Positions 11,761 to 24,520 of a DNA stretch of 64,000 nt are shown in pieces. The stretch is from Diorhabda sublineata (taxonomy: Eukaryota; Arthropoda; Insecta; Coleoptera; Chrysomelidae): the NCBI RefSeq assembly GCF_026230105.1, contig NC_079478.1:19731653-19795652 (forward strand), read 5' to 3'. The position numbers were made by a program, and so were the translations under genes. The notes under the pieces were generated by a model. The model did no database searches and was not told the origin of the DNA. It was given only the letters and a program-made list of their open reading frames with translations. How positions within the stretch are numbered: the stretch's first letter is position 1; each line of letters starts with the position of its first letter.

Positions 11761-12555
11761 ATTTTTGAGTAAATTGTGTTAATTGTTGAAATATTTTTAG
11801 TTCCGGATCTTACATTTTTGTTTTTGAGCATTTTTGCTGAAAATATTATCAAAGCTATAAGCTTTGATAATATGCACCAGAATAGATTGCTGCAAAAGGA
11901 CCTTGTTGACCTGAACTCTATTCCGGGGATGATCTCCACTATCGTTTCGATTTTTGTTACAAACAAACTTGTTACTTCGAATACTATTTCTGTTTTCAAA
12001 TACTTTCTTGTGGCGTCATTTATTTTTTCTTCACTTACAACTAAAAACTAATAAATAATGAAACTGACACTTGATTTCTTGGGAACCTGTACTTACACGT
12101 ATTTTCTGATAATAACCAATTCATATTAATCGTAATATGATATTATACAGTTACATAGCGGCTGAGAAGGTATAAATGTATTAAAGTACACAACTCTCTC
12201 TTTTTCTCTCTCTAAACATGAAAGCTAACAAAAACAATCCAATTTTTACTTGTTTGCGGTGAATTGCAAAGAATTTAAAATCTCATAACTTCTGCTATTA
12301 TAGAAATTCCAGTATTCCATCGAAAATATGGAATATATTACACGAGTTGTAAAATTTATAGTTTTCGTTGTAGCGTGGAATCCGAATTCAAATTCCAGTA
12401 AATCTATATTTCTAGAATTAATTTCAGTCTTTCTTAAAACAATATTAACCGTTAGCCGATACCATGACTATTACTAATTGATAGACTATTAAAAGATAAC
12501 ATGTTATTTAAGACAACGTTATCATTTTTCAATATATAGGTATAGTAATAAAGGC
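11761..12555. other. Unassigned AT-rich stretch
   Basis: Overlapping ORFs on both strands at 11748-12051 have no recognised similarity and mirror one another. A pyrimidine CTCTCTC run lies near 12190-12213. Confidence 0.35.
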
Positions 12556-12800
12556 CGTGAATACCTCGAATTTGGCTACTTATCTGAGCTCACTTCTTCT
12601 GACTTTTGGAAAATTGAATGCAAGTACCGTAGTCTTTGTCTATGGACAGACTCGCACTCACAGAGGAGGTGTTCGGATATTTCCTTTGGTTTCTTGCAGA
12701 AGCGACAAGCGCTGTTGGTAGTTTCTCCAATATTCTTTGGATAGTAATTCACTAGACAGTGAGCTCTTATCAGCTTTTGAGACCAGTTCGTAGGATAAAA
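12556..12800 (-). pseudogene. LINE remnant: C-terminal zinc knuckle after RNase H
   Basis: The minus strand gives NWSQKLIRAHCLVNYYP, then ACRFCKKPKEISEHLLCECE, then a stop. A CxxC...H....C knuckle of this form follows the RNase H domain of RNase H-bearing LINEs. A homologous knuckle (ACRFCCIEDETS) lies on the plus strand near 48310-48365. The upstream parts of the element could not be followed with confidence through 12800-14100. Confidence 0.7.
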
Positions 12801-14103
12801 GAAAAATTCCTTCGATTATTTCAAACCTGGGGTCTTACTTCATGTTTCTGATTTCCTATTGTTTTTTCACGATTCTATAACCATCACTTGATTGCTTTTT
12901 GAAGATATATGAGATCGTGGTCTCATTGAAGGACTCGTCACATCTTTCTTCACCTCATGATCAGATCGTGCACTGCGGTTTGGCCCATAATAGAGTAACT
13001 TCTAGCTTTAACTCAATTTTATGAATCAACTTCTTGCTATCTGTTGTATTTGCTTTATGGGCAATAGTCACCTTAAAATCTTTTAGACTACTTGTAGACT
13101 CAGTTGTTCTGCTCTAGTTTCTATTAAGGGAGTTAAATGGAGCAGGTCTGAAATGACTTGTATTGCTGCTTAAAGACATGATCGTTTTGCGTCTATTATT
13201 GATGGCAAGTTGCTCTTTGAAGCTTATCTAGGGTTTTATCTCAAATTTTGTTTTTTGTTTTTGTTGTTCTTAAGCGCAATAGCTTATGATTGATCGCACA
13301 ACGAAGGCTTTCTCTTCCACCGACCATTCTACAGCAGCTCTGCAAAGCATACCTTATGGTTTTCTGCTTGGAGAAGGTGTTGTTTCTTTTTCAGTGTCTG
13401 ATCGAAGACTACCTCAAAATATTTAATATCCGACTTATAATCTAATTCGCCCTGTTCATTTTTAGGATTTATGTGTTCCTCCTAGTAATTGGGGGGCTCA
13501 TGCTCAGACCTCCACTGACACACCATCTTAAAGCGATTGTTAGGGCAGAATATATTTCGTTCCATACCCAATGTCGTCGTCGTATCTGCAGACTTCATAT
13601 CATGGATTGGATAGATTTCTAAGCAGTTGATCGATTCGATGCGACTATCCAAGGTTGTCTATGCTTGGTTCGACTCCTCGTCTCACCAGTACTTGATGGA
13701 TGGAATGTCTAGGATTGTTGGAGAAGGCAATATCTATAAGGGAAAAGAAACACACACAGCTTTTTCCAGTTTTCTGTCTAGACTATGAAGAGCAGGAACA
13801 GTCGACTTTGGTATATATTAGTTTCTATGTAGAGAAATTATTTTCATCTTTTCCAAATGGAAAGACGATAGACTTATTGGACAATAAGATTAATCTTCTG
13901 AACTGTATCTTCTCCCTGTTTTCGGGATGGAGCTAACTTTAAAGTCTCTCCAGAACTCATTGATATGGCTACTTCCTTCTATGATGAAGGGGCCTGTACA
14001 ATGAGTATCTAATGCTCCACCAGTGCTAGTGCAGGTACCATGTTCCTTTTTGATGTATTCTAGATTGTGATTGTGCAACTTATAAGCTAGAATCTGGTGG
14101 TCA
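12801..14103. other. Probable decayed LINE body, unresolved
   Basis: The composition is closer to coding DNA than the flanks, and the stretch lies between the zinc-knuckle remnant and a CCTAA run. I could not assign RT motifs in any frame, so its identity as the rest of the 12.6-kb LINE is inference. Confidence 0.3.
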
Positions 14104-14120
14104 CCTAACCTAACCTAACC
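14104..14120. repeat. Short (CCTAA)n run
   Basis: Three and a half CCTAA units. TTAGG is the ancestral insect telomere repeat, and short interstitial runs like this are common at the ends of insect retroelements. Others in this window are at 16882-16898, 28423-28442 and 53763-53788. Confidence 0.85.
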
Positions 14121-15250
14121 AACGACATAATCGTAGGTGCTATGCTATGCTACCTCGAACTTTACTTCCTGTAGATTCGTCTCAATCTATAAAGCTATGA
14201 TATCGCGTTGTATGAACTAAGAATTAGAAAAATAAAATTCGTTTTTAACAATAAAGCTGCTCTGGAGGCAACTTAACAGAGTTGTGAGAAATTCCTTTGA
14301 TTTTCTTGTATAGAGTAGGCTACATAAGGCTCTTGGATTGGCGTGATGGAGGTCTCTGATCTTCTGTTGGTGCTTCTAAGGCTCTTTTCTGTCTGATGAT
14401 GGTTAATCTTGAATTCTTTGGCTTTTGAAACCTCGCGACTATCAAGATCAATCGAGAACACTACTTCCACACAGCTCTTACTCGTGTCCGTAGACGTGAT
14501 GATTCTCCAGTGCCTTTCCATGGAAGTTGTTTTTAATGGAGATGAACAACAGGATTTACCAAGGTATACTTTTCGGGAAAGTGCCCGTGATTATCAAAGG
14601 ACCGCGGAAATTATCGATGTAGGGGAGAGTCGTATATCATTTACTTGACAGCTTATCTAGCTGGAGTATCTGAATATGAGGAAGAGAGCATCTTCTGCGT
14701 CTACTTCAGGCAAGACCTGGTGTTTGAGCATTAGCCTATGCAGCAGCTTTTTAAGTTTTAGGCCAACTCATTGGGTCAGCTTGTCTACATCCATTGCAGT
14801 AGATTGATCTGCTCTACCCGAAAGTGTTCATTTCGATTGAGTGCTGAAGTTGTACTTGCCTTACCTCAGGTTCATCGATGCCTGGAAAATAATGAGGAGA
14901 TGAATGATCTACTGTGTGACCTAGATAAGTGTAATAAACGCTATTGTTCGAAGTAGAGCGTTACTGATGGCGTTATAGTAAGGGTATGGGAACAGCGTTG
15001 TTAAGAATAACAATAACGCGAAGAAGTTTCCTGGAAAGGAGAATGTATCTATGGAAGCCATGCTTTCAGGAGTATTAGCTATCACCATGAATTATAGTTT
15101 GAGTAGGTGTGGCTGTGTCTATGTTGCCATGAGAAGCAGCAGCTATTATGAGGATAATGGATAAATATGGGAAAGCATTGTTGAGAGGGGAATAAGTGTA
15201 ATGAACTCGAAGTTGATACTTTCTGTGATCATTGAATTTTTTTTATATGT
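14121..15250. other. Unresolved mixed-coding stretch
   Basis: Several short ORFs occur on both strands (for example 14273-14521 minus, 14409-14648 plus, 14771-14956 plus). The sequence is less AT-rich than its surroundings and looks like an old retroelement, but I recognise no motif. Confidence 0.3.
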
Positions 15251-16880
15251 TTAAAGCCCCATTATGTTACAAGATATGTTTTCAATATTTGAAACAACTA
15301 ATCGTGTAACATTTTTGGAGTAAATTGAGTTTTCAGATATTTTGAATTTTTTATTGACGGTAATCGAAAATGGAATTCAAACTTTTCTTTTCTCAAATAT
15401 ATTTTGTTCTAGCCGATTTATATACGGAGTGAATGAAAGTTAATGACCCTACATATTAAATAACCGTTTTATGAATAAAAACATTTCAAATATAAGAATT
15501 TTCGTAAATGATTTTCGTTGTAAATACGTTGAATTTGCTATAAGCTGAAAGCAACAAAAATACCCTGAATATGTATTTATAGCGATGAGAGCTGTTTATG
15601 TATTGTGATCATTCCTGCATATGGGCTCCTGTAAATTTATGTATTTAGAATACAATGGATGAATATTTCGTTTTGTGAATCCCTTATTTTGCGTATGCAA
15701 TTATTATTCAACCTATTGTTTTAATTGAAAATAAGAATAAGAATTAATATATTATTCTGTTCCGATTGTCAATGTGTGTAATAATTAGTTCAGAAAAGGA
15801 CAACAAACTTGGGATTTCTTTGTCTTGTCATTCGTTCACATGCAATAAACCGGCGTTTTGTACTCTCGTAGACTTTTAGTATAGAAGCAACTTTTGCACA
15901 TAGCACATAGCTTCAGAAAAATGTTCATAATTGGAGCATGGTTCCTGGAATATTTTTGCAAAAAGAATTAATTTCTTAACCTCATTTTTGATATAAAGTT
16001 TTTAGAGAAAAAAATTTATAAGAAATACAATGAAATCTGAGGAATTACTCAGATATTTGACGAAAAAATTAACAACAAACAATTTTAGAATAATTATGTG
16101 AAAGAAAATGTGGGAATATGAATCGATCAATTTATATTCCTTGTTTTCCAGAGGATCAGATTATCTATCTTAGGAATATGCTGATTTGGAATACATAAAG
16201 AGAAAAGTGGAAAAGTATAGAAAATTGGAACTCAAGTTAATACAGGTAAACCGGAATTTCAGATAAGTTCAACAAAGATTCCGATGAAAAAATTATAACG
16301 CAATTACACAAAAAATTAAAAAATAGCGAATTAATTTGAGAATTCAATGGCATATTATAAATCAATATCATCGAAAGACAATAATTAATACACAATATAC
16401 GGGGTCGGGCAAAAAAAATATCAAACTTTATTATAATTTAATTATGACTTATATGAAAAATTGTCTCATAAAAAACTTTTTGTTTATTTGGTATACTCTC
16501 TAATAGAGTTGACAGATTTTGACATCTTCGGTTAATATTTTGAATGCTATACTCTGTATTTAAGTTTTTTCTAATATAGTGACGATTTACAACTTAACAT
16601 CAAATTCAATGGTAAGGTGAAAAATTTATTTAATATATAACTAACGATAATTGAAATATAACATTAATTTACAATATTTGTCCAATGAAAAAACTTTCTG
16701 CTGTCTCACAATATCCTAATCTGTCAATAAATGACTCGTGCGATCATTTTAGGCGTTATATTTTGGATTTTGTCTCTGATTCGATCTTCAAGTTTTTAGG
16801 AAGTTTAAGGTAAATTATTATAAACTGTAGATTAACAAAAAAATACAGTAGACGTAAATCTGGTGCTAGAATGCCGGCCA
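15251..16880. other. AT-rich stretch, nothing recognised
   Basis: No coding similarity, tandem array or terminal inverted repeat was seen. Confidence 0.4.
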
Positions 16881-16881
16881 G

Positions 16882-16898
16882 CCTAACCTAACCTAACT
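16882..16898. repeat. Short (CCTAA)n run
   Basis: Three CCTAA units at the broken edge of a Tc1/mariner-like fragment. Confidence 0.85.
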
Positions 16899-17185
16899 TA
16901 TTGTCTAACCCTAGCAGCATAATGAGGTGAAGCACTATCGTGTTGAAATCAAATTTCGTCTGATAACTGTGAATGAAAAATAGAATTATGAAGGTTATGT
17001 GTATCTATGAATATTTAATGAATCTTTCTCAAAAATGGGTCAATTATTATTTCAGCTTCTTTGCATATTGTGTTTGACTTTACTTCTTGTAATGTGGATT
17101 ATTATCCGGCTAATAATGGCCACTATATCGATTGAAAAATTTGTTCAAGTGAAATATTACTTCATCTGAAAACACAATGTTATTG
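16882..17185 (-). pseudogene. Tc1/mariner-like transposase fragment with a CCTAA run at its edge
   Basis: On the minus strand NIVFSDEVIFHLN gives the first catalytic aspartate block (FSDE.hFHLN). Further on FQHDSASPHYAARVRQ gives the second (FQ.D.A..H), with stops between them. These blocks are characteristic of IS630/Tc1/mariner transposases of the type that carry FQQDGAPPHYA. The fragment is broken at its 3' side by (CCTAA)n at 16882-16898. It is inactive. Confidence 0.7.
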
Positions 17186-17224
17186 CATTAAATATGCCTT
17201 ATTGTGAAATGTGGAAAGTGATGT

Positions 17225-17575
17225 TATAGATTTGATTTCAGAAGCAAATGATTGTGCATTTTTTTGCATTGTAAAATATTGAGCCCATTAATTAATTTTG
17301 AACGTGGAGTAGGTAGGTAAAGGTCGTGCCTCGCGTTCCTAAGTGGATAATCGTGCAGAGGCCTCTCTTAACTTGGATAAGCGTGCTTACGAATTAAGCT
17401 AACGGATTTAAAGATGACTCTTTTAAAGAAGTTCAAGCTGTGAACTCTACTGTTTAGGCGAAGTTTACGTTTTCTAGAAGGGAATGGCATATCGGAGATG
17501 AAACTCAATAAAGACATAATAAACTGTTGAGAAAGTGGATAAGTTTAGTTGGTTGGAAAGTGATCTTAGCTCAGA
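17225..17575 (-). pseudogene. LINE family A, RT C-terminal fragment
   Basis: The stretch GATTGTGCATTTTTTTGCAT onward matches 3890-4080 in the same orientation and 6860-6990 in the opposite one. The block TGGATAAGTTxAGTTxxTTGGAAA near 17535 matches 4361-4387, which precedes the RT GVPQGSVL motif in the other copy. Only the C-terminal RT portion is represented. Confidence 0.7.
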
Positions 17576-18789
17576 ACATAAATGTATTATTCACATTGAT
17601 TCCATTCAAAATTGCTTTGCAATACTGTAGTTATCTATTGCAGGGTTTTGATATTAAATTTTTAGGTCCCTCCAGTAGGTACATTAAGTTTATTATCTCA
17701 ATTCGTGGCTGTTCTTTTTTCTTCCCAATCAAGAATATTTTCCACATTACCAGGCCATAAATAAACTATAAATTCAGGTGCTCTATCCATTTTGTCTGAC
17801 TCTCTAAACAAGAGCTGAATAATAAGAGACGTGAGACAAGAATTTCGCTCTAACAAAGCCTAGAAGATGATCTGTGGAAAGACAGGGAACGAAATCGGTC
17901 AAACTATTAGGTACATGAAATTAGTCATTTAATCACGACCATTTTTCATTATATTATTTTTGATATTTTTGATTAGTAGAATAAGAGATTATTCTATTTA
18001 ATCTGTCGATATTCAAACAAATAAAATGCCATTATAGTGGGCATTTAACAATCATGAAACATGACATAAAATATTCCCTGATTTATTTTAAGAGAAGAGA
18101 AGCTCTGAAAGTCACAATTTGAAATAATGATTCAATTCTAAACGTATGAAGGAGTAATGGTATAACACAAATATGCTCATGCAAAAAGTTTCGCCGCTCA
18201 CCAAACGACTTTCGAAGACAAGATTTGGGGGACTTGGGGATAACAACAACTCAATAATTTTTTCCAAATCAATTAGGTTTAATTTTCATGAAACGTATAT
18301 TGGTAGAATTTAGAACTAGTGAAGCGTTCAGGGGTTTTGATCTCGAAAAATAGTTACAATGAGCTTTTTGGTGGAGGATGTATTTTATTTTTTATACTGT
18401 AGCTTGCAAAGTCTACCAAAAATTTTTGTGTGCTTCAAATTTTTTCATTATTTAAAGGGAAAAAGACGAAAAAAATTAATATTCCTGCATAATATTCAAA
18501 TTCAAATAGCTTTTTTTAGGTATACGTCGAATTTGACTGGAATAGGTATAGAAAATCCTTTTTTGAAGATACCTGTGTTTATGGAAGGTCGTAGAGGCCT
18601 TGTAACGTGCAACTAAATGGAAGTTTAGTTATACATGTCACGTGTCCTGTATATGTTGTTTATTTAAGTAAAAATTGTGTGATTTTACGAAAATTTCCTA
18701 TATGTAATCGATGTAATGGACTCAATTTTACTCACGCCCTGACGAGTACAGGTGTGAAATTTCCAAATTGTTAAGTTTGGAAATAGACA
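17576..18789. other. Unassigned AT-rich stretch
   Basis: Short ORFs at 17527-17760 and 18359-18616 have no recognised similarity and the composition expected of noncoding DNA. Confidence 0.35.
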
Positions 18790-19275
18790 AATAACAAATA
18801 AATATTCATAATTTGATATGACTTTATTGCTTTTCAAAATAATCTCCATTAAATCAATACCCTTTAGAATGTGTTTGAACCAATTGTCGAAGCATCAACC
18901 GCTTCTTCAGGTGTAGATAAACGTTGACCTCGCCATTTATTTTTGATCTGCGATAACAAAAAGTAATCACTGGATGACAAGCAAATAGTGTATGGCAGAT
19001 GACGCATCAATTCATTGTTTTAACTGTTGCAAAACGTTTTCGTTTGAATTTAAGTGTGAGAGCTCGTATTGTCGTGGTGGAGTATGATTCGTTTTCTACG
19101 ATGGGTTTTCCTGATTTTTTCGAACACTTCTGGAAAACAATTGCAGATGTATCAATCAGAATTGACCGTTCTACGTTGCTCGGTGGCGACATGTTCAGTT
19201 ATTTTGAGATAACAGGCGACCATTTGCTTCGCGGAAACGACTTTTGTTGGATTTGGTTCGCCTTTAAAGATCCAT
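18790..19275 (-). pseudogene. Mariner transposase 3' half (TACGAGGG family)
   Basis: The minus strand gives HVATEQRRTVNSD, then RKRIILHHDNTSSHT (second catalytic aspartate), NNELMRHLPYT, and SDYFLLSQIKNKWRGQRLST followed by PEEAVDAS (third catalytic aspartate in the SDYF block). These are consecutive conserved blocks of an insect mariner. The sequence aligns with the 7.5-kb fragment. Frameshifts and stops are present, and the C-terminal end and terminal repeat are lost. Confidence 0.85.
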
Positions 19276-19976
19276 AGAAAGAGAGATAAATGCTCCATTG
19301 TCAAAAAATTGTTTGACATTTTTAGGCAAAAACTTGTAAAAAACTAAGGAACAAATATACAAATAACTAAATAAAGGAACAAATAAGTTGTAAATAAGAA
19401 TTATTATACAAGAAAACTTCAATGAATAACGAAATTAACTTTTAAAATAAACTTGATTTGAATATTTTCAATGTAAATTTATTAGTAGTAGTAGTGTAAA
19501 TTCACATTAGCATCAGGGAGATTTGGAAGCGGATCGTGAGGAGTTTTAGAATTAGATAAATTTTAGGCTACATTCCTAAAGTAATTATTAAGGTTATCAG
19601 CTAAAGTAGAGGTAGGGCTTGACGAAGAAGCCAGATTTCTTAGACCATATTTCTTAGCAACAATACAAGCAAGAATTGCTAAATCACCTATTATAATAAA
19701 TATTCTTGGCGGCTTTTATTGTTTGTGTAATTTTACGTAATTTTTGACGAAGATACTATCCGAGAATTTCCTTAGGTGAGATAAAGATCGCATGTTTTTT
19801 GCAGATATACATGAACCTTTAGTATACCAGGGTATTCGCTCCGAGTGTGACTGCAGCGCCACAGTAAATATGAACTACGGGAGGCTGTTAGAGCATGTTT
19901 TATTACGTTTTTAAAAGTAAACGGAAAAATTTTGGTAAAAAAGTGTAATAAATATTGATAATTTAGTCGTAAAACA

Positions 19977-20572
19977 ATGTCACAATTTAATACTTACTAC
20001 AATTTTATAATTATCTTGAACAAGCCAAAAACACAAGTAAGTATAATGATAAAATATATAACAGAATGCAGTAAACGTATATAAGGTTAAGTTGCTTCAA
20101 ATACATGTTAAAGTCTCGTAATAATAATTAGGAAAAAATTTAAATGAAAAAAGAAATAATTAAATTGTTTTTTCAATGGAAAAAGTAAATATTCGCTCAA
20201 TTTATTAATTTTTTTATTATTTTTAGTTGACCAAAGACATGCATATTATTATAAAAAGAGTATTTCAGTCCATCAGCCATCAAAGAAAATTTGAACAAGA
20301 AACTATGACCAAGGGTAAAAATCTTGTTCTTGCTGGACATGTGAGAGAAGTTGAGGAGCATCGACGTAACTTTGACAGCTTTTTAATAAAGTCTCGCGTT
20401 ATTCGACAAACCTCAGTCCACGCTACTCCTTATGTTACTTCATTAGACGCAATTCACAATAAGATAATTTATTTCATTATGTACTGTAAATTATGTTAAA
20501 ATATTATAATTAATAGGTTTTTCTATTTCAATTTCAGATTAACTCAGAACGATGTGTGACGAATGTTCACTG
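19977..20572 (+). pseudogene. Spliced gene remnant in the 2.1-kb element, SWIM-type zinc finger region
   Basis: A 20-codon first exon starts at 19976-19978 with MSQFNTYY and ends at a good donor (CAA then GTAAGT, about 20036). The second exon begins after TTTTTAG at 20227 and continues in frame: HVREVEEHRRNFDSF, VIRQTSVHATPY. A further acceptor (TTTCAG near 20538) is followed by INSERCVTNVHCN, which resembles the start of a SWIM zinc finger where a CxC would come next. In related insect proteins as I remember them, this order precedes a YqaJ-like nuclease. That link is from memory and not proven here. Confidence 0.5.
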
Positions 20573-21149
20573 TAATTTTGTATAGGGTGACCTACCCAGT
20601 AAATGAACAGTTAGTAGAACGTACCACCCTGTTCCCACTTCAAAAATTCGTTTCAAGGTCAAAATGCGACCAAATCTTTTTAAAACTACTGTTTTGAATC
20701 AAACAGTTTATCCCCTTGTCAGGAAAAAAAATCGGGTTTAAATATTAGTTACAACTGAAATTATACCCAGAAATTTGGTAGTGATTGAACACAATCTTCC
20801 CTCCCAATGAAAACCTCCCTCCAGTAAATGAACACTCAAAAAACTGTTCTGCCTACTTATAAGGGTTTAAAAGCTGATTAGGGTGCCTCATTCACATTTA
20901 TGACGAAATTTATTGGACATTGGACTCCGCTGACCAGGTGCCCTGATGCAATCTTCATTATTTTTTTACATTCTAGTCAAAATAAGTAACTCCTGTAAAA
21001 ATTACTTTTTTAACGTGGTTGTGATCCAGTCAGGTTCGTTAAGAATGAACCACGCACCTACCTAGATAAGAAAGAAAAAGAGTAGGTACAAAAAGAACGA
21101 TAAGTGTAAACACGTTGCGGCGTTCATTTTTTTTTTAATAATGAGGAAA

Positions 21150-21402
21150 GTATTTCAAAAACGTCATGAGTCATGGGACAAGCCAAGCTCACGTCAATTT
21201 GCTAAACATAAGTATTCTAAAGGAGAACATGATGCCACCTAAGTACATTAGATTACATGAACCTCAGAACGTTTCAGTATCTGAATTTAAAGTCTATTCA
21301 CCATTAAAACGAATAATGGAGGCACAATTGACAAAAATAATAAACATACAGCAAAAATGTCATAAATTCTCTTGGGAACCCACGGTGATCCATCAACGCT
21401 AA
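21150..21402 (+). pseudogene. Second coding remnant in the 2.1-kb element
   Basis: In one frame the sequence reads SWDKPSSRQFAKHKYSKGE, resembling the WxRPS segment that follows the SWIM finger in insect SWIM/YqaJ-type proteins. The frame is quickly lost to stops. Together with 19977-20572 it suggests a formerly longer gene with an internal loss. The 20580-21120 stretch between them is unassigned and holds two AGTAAATGAACA repeats. Confidence 0.4.
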
Positions 21403-22329
21403 AAATTATATTTCTTATTAATTTTATCACAGTAATTATTAAATTGTTTGCAAAATAAAAATTTTTACACCGTATTTCATTTTTTGTAATCATTACATTT
21501 TTATAATATTAAAATTTATTCATTTATAAATTTTATTTTCAATTTTTTGTCACAGAATTCCAAGAAAATTATTTACGTAAACTAAATTTAACAATTTTAC
21601 AAAGATTCACAGTACTCCGAATTATTATTTTTGATAACAATAAGGTTATGATACTACTAACTTAAACCTTGTAACTGCAGCTATCCACCGATAACGTTGA
21701 TTTATTTTCCATGTAGCGGTTGGAAATTTATAAAATTTGCACTTACTTTTTCTGTAAGTATTTTTACAATTCACTACACAACAACTCTGGTGACCCAGTT
21801 TTATTTAATTTATTATAATTAAAACAAACCAAAAATTTTAATGTGTATTTGTTTATAATTTCGGTTATATTAGCCTCCCGTAATTTCCAAAGTGACCACT
21901 GCGAACGCTTCGGTCGATTTAATTTCCCCTACCATGCCTTTCCTCAGAGCGAATATTCTGATAATTTTTGATACGGCTGAGGGAAAAAAGTGTATGCCAG
22001 ACTAGTTAGTGTTTACATGAATCTAGAAAATTCGAAATCCACATCACCAGAGAATGTTTCAATCATTTGTTAGACATCGGTGATTGAAATTATGAAATTT
22101 TTTTTCTGAAAAATACGTCATAATTTGTGGAAAGCATTTTTAGTATTAGACTTTTTTCAAAATTATGTTAATACTGCTTCATGATCGGAGAGACCTGAAT
22201 TAAAGACAGTAGAGTCGATAGATTCTGAATCATTCGCGATATTATCTATAGTACTAGAACTAGTTATTCTGATTGGTGAAGCATTATGCATGACCAAAAG
22301 AGTCAATTGTTTTTTAGTTTCGGGCTCAT

Positions 22330-22645
22330 TTGCATAAATCTATAATCATAGACGTCTTTTGAAGCACTGCGTTTGAATTTTTTTAACATTTCTTTGCGCC
22401 TATTGACATAATGGTTTTTTAGCGACTGTCACATTATGCGGTATCCATTGCGAACAAATCTTTTTGACAACAAAATTTCCATGCAATATTGGATGTATGT
22501 GAGCGAAATAAATGTCCTCAATATCACGATATGTCACATGAGGATCTTGGAATATCAGTTTATCCACAGCATCGATGTGTTCTCGCGCAACATTCGATTT
22601 TGGACGACCTTTACGAGATTCCTCCTGTAAACAACTCAAATAGCA
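22330..22645 (-). pseudogene. Mariner transposase HTH-region fragment
   Basis: The minus-strand ORF at 22639-22400 carries GRPKSNVAREHIDAVDKLI, then DPHVTYRDIED, then VVKKICSQWIPHNVTVAKK. This is the end of the mariner DNA-binding domain (second helix-turn-helix and the WVPH-like motif). It abuts the end of the LINE-A copy at 22305. No catalytic domain follows. Confidence 0.8.
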
Positions 22646-24520
22646 TTAGTATAACAACAAACTTTATGATGGTAATGTCGGATTTGACTTATTCACATCA
22701 GTGTTGCCATATTTCAAAACTTAAATAGCAACCATCGTATGTGAGATCAATTTTTATACAGGCAATCACCTTATGATTTTAGACACATCTAGAAATTTCA
22801 AGTTGCCACTATCAACACAAAAACCTAGTTCATTTTGTCCATTACTATGTTGCGATATATTAATTCATAAAAATTTTCACCATCTGTGTAATATTTCCAA
22901 TTGCAAATAACAGAACAAAACTTTCTTGGTAATAATACTTCATACAACTCAAAATCTCATAAAATATTATTTGCCATAAAAATTCCTTTTACACTTTACA
23001 GCTGTGAGCGTATTGTAAAAAATACAGTAGTACTGTAGCTAAACATTTCTTTGAGAATCAACTATTGACAAACGTATCATTTGTATGCGCAACATAGCAA
23101 GAACCAACAATGTGACAAATTATCCGAACAAAGAATAGATTCAACGATATCGGTGAATTCCTCACATCAGAAAAATATTTAATTCTCATTGTGGATTATT
23201 CCGAATAAGGAAAATCCTATAAGGAGATGGATTTGAAATTCAAGAGATGGTGTGCGATATGACTAGAAAAACAAAGTGGTTCGAGGTGAAACAAGACACC
23301 TTCAACTTGTATAAGACGATGTTATAAGCATGCAGAACCGCAGCTGAAGGGTGAATTTTAACTAGTGAAATTCCAAACAGGTATCAAAATTAGAACAGTG
23401 AATTTAATGCAGATACAATTGTTCTAAGCATCGAAGGTTGTTCAACTGTTCAAATTTGTTATAGATGAACAACAATAAGTATTATTTTATTGGTAATAAT
23501 GAATGGTTTGCTTGCAACTAAAGAATGCTATTAGGGATTATTAATGTAAAAATAAGAACCATTTAGAAATTCATTGAGTCTTACACGACATTACTTGCTT
23601 TAGCAAACACAATTTTAGAAATAGACCAAAGGTTTTAATAAAAATAATGTCCTACAATCAACTGAACTATCTAAGTCCGGTTCTGTTACATCAAACTGAT
23701 TATCTAGGACTGGTATGCGAGAGAAAAACTCCTGAGAATAACATTTAAAGTTTTTACCTTGTATTTACAGTCGTTAATAGGCCTCACCATTATTGTTTGG
23801 CTTTAAGAAAATCGTTCAATGAAATAGTAATAAACAATATACTAACACCTGTGCAACATTGAAACCAGCGAATTAAAAAAAATAAATAAAACGAATTTCC
23901 TTGTGACTATTGCAGATGGATATTGTAAATTATTGCGACAATTATTAAACTTTACATGGCTTGAAAATGTTAAGAATGTCGTATGAATGACATTGACAAT
24001 TGACAAAAGACAGTTACTACTTAGCAGACCTTAAAATTTACAAAATTTCTGGAACCGTTGATGATTTTCATACTAAACCCATCGTTCACTATTACCACTG
24101 GGTTACAGAAACCGAAAGTAAACAATTTGAGTCCGGTTCTATTTCATATGTATCTATCTATTAATTCTATCCGATAAAATATGTCTAATGATAATATAAA
24201 GATAATATGAATGAAAGGTAAAACCTTAGATTTACACGAAGGGTACTTAACAGTAGTTAACATAATATTGATTCTGTGAAACTCGTCAAAGTACAACAGT
24301 TGAAGAGTTTTGTAGACGATTGTCCTTTGAAAAGCTAATCAAGTACCTTAGCTTGAACATTCTAACTTCAATATGCAAATTATGAGGCTTGTGATCTCAT
24401 ATGTGGATGCTGGCCACTAAATTGATGTAGTAATCTGCAGGTTCTTCCTGCATATTAGATTTTTAAAGATGTAATACCTACACGTGCCATAGTAAGAATT
24501 AGTTCTTGTCTTATTGGTGA
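22646..24520. other. AT-rich stretch, nothing recognised
   Basis: No coding similarity or structured repeat was recognised. Confidence 0.4.

Larger units (their letters stand above)
19835..21953 (+). mobile_element. 2.1-kb TA-flanked inverted-repeat transposon with SWIM/YqaJ-like gene remnant
   Basis: The termini are inverted: TTCGCTCCGAG on the left and the complement of TTCGCTCTGAG on the right, bounded by TA at 19833-19834 and 21954-21955. Subterminal inverted repeats TACGGGAGGCT (19876-19886) and AGCCTCCCGTA (21872-21882) lie further in. Its insertion breaks a LINE copy exactly at these ends. It carries a decayed spliced gene (separate entry). A TA duplication would suit the Tc1/mariner group, but no DDE transposase was seen, so the superfamily is open. 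Confidence 0.8.
19290..22305 (-). mobile_element. LINE family A copy split by a DNA transposon
   Basis: The two outer parts, 19290-19834 and 21954-22305, are the two halves of one minus-strand LINE-A copy. Left of the break, 19740-19832 matches 4700-4811. Right of it, 21975-22300 matches 4845-5140, including the ATGAATCTAGAAAAT block and the endonuclease end encoding the SSTIDYVG region. The A-rich 3' tail at 19320-19440 matches 3640-3760. The insertion at 19835-21953 is therefore younger than this LINE. Confidence 0.8.

Noticed and set aside
14104..14120. Telomere or telomere-fusion relic
   Set aside because: Only three to four TTAGG units at each of several sites, always next to mobile-element debris.
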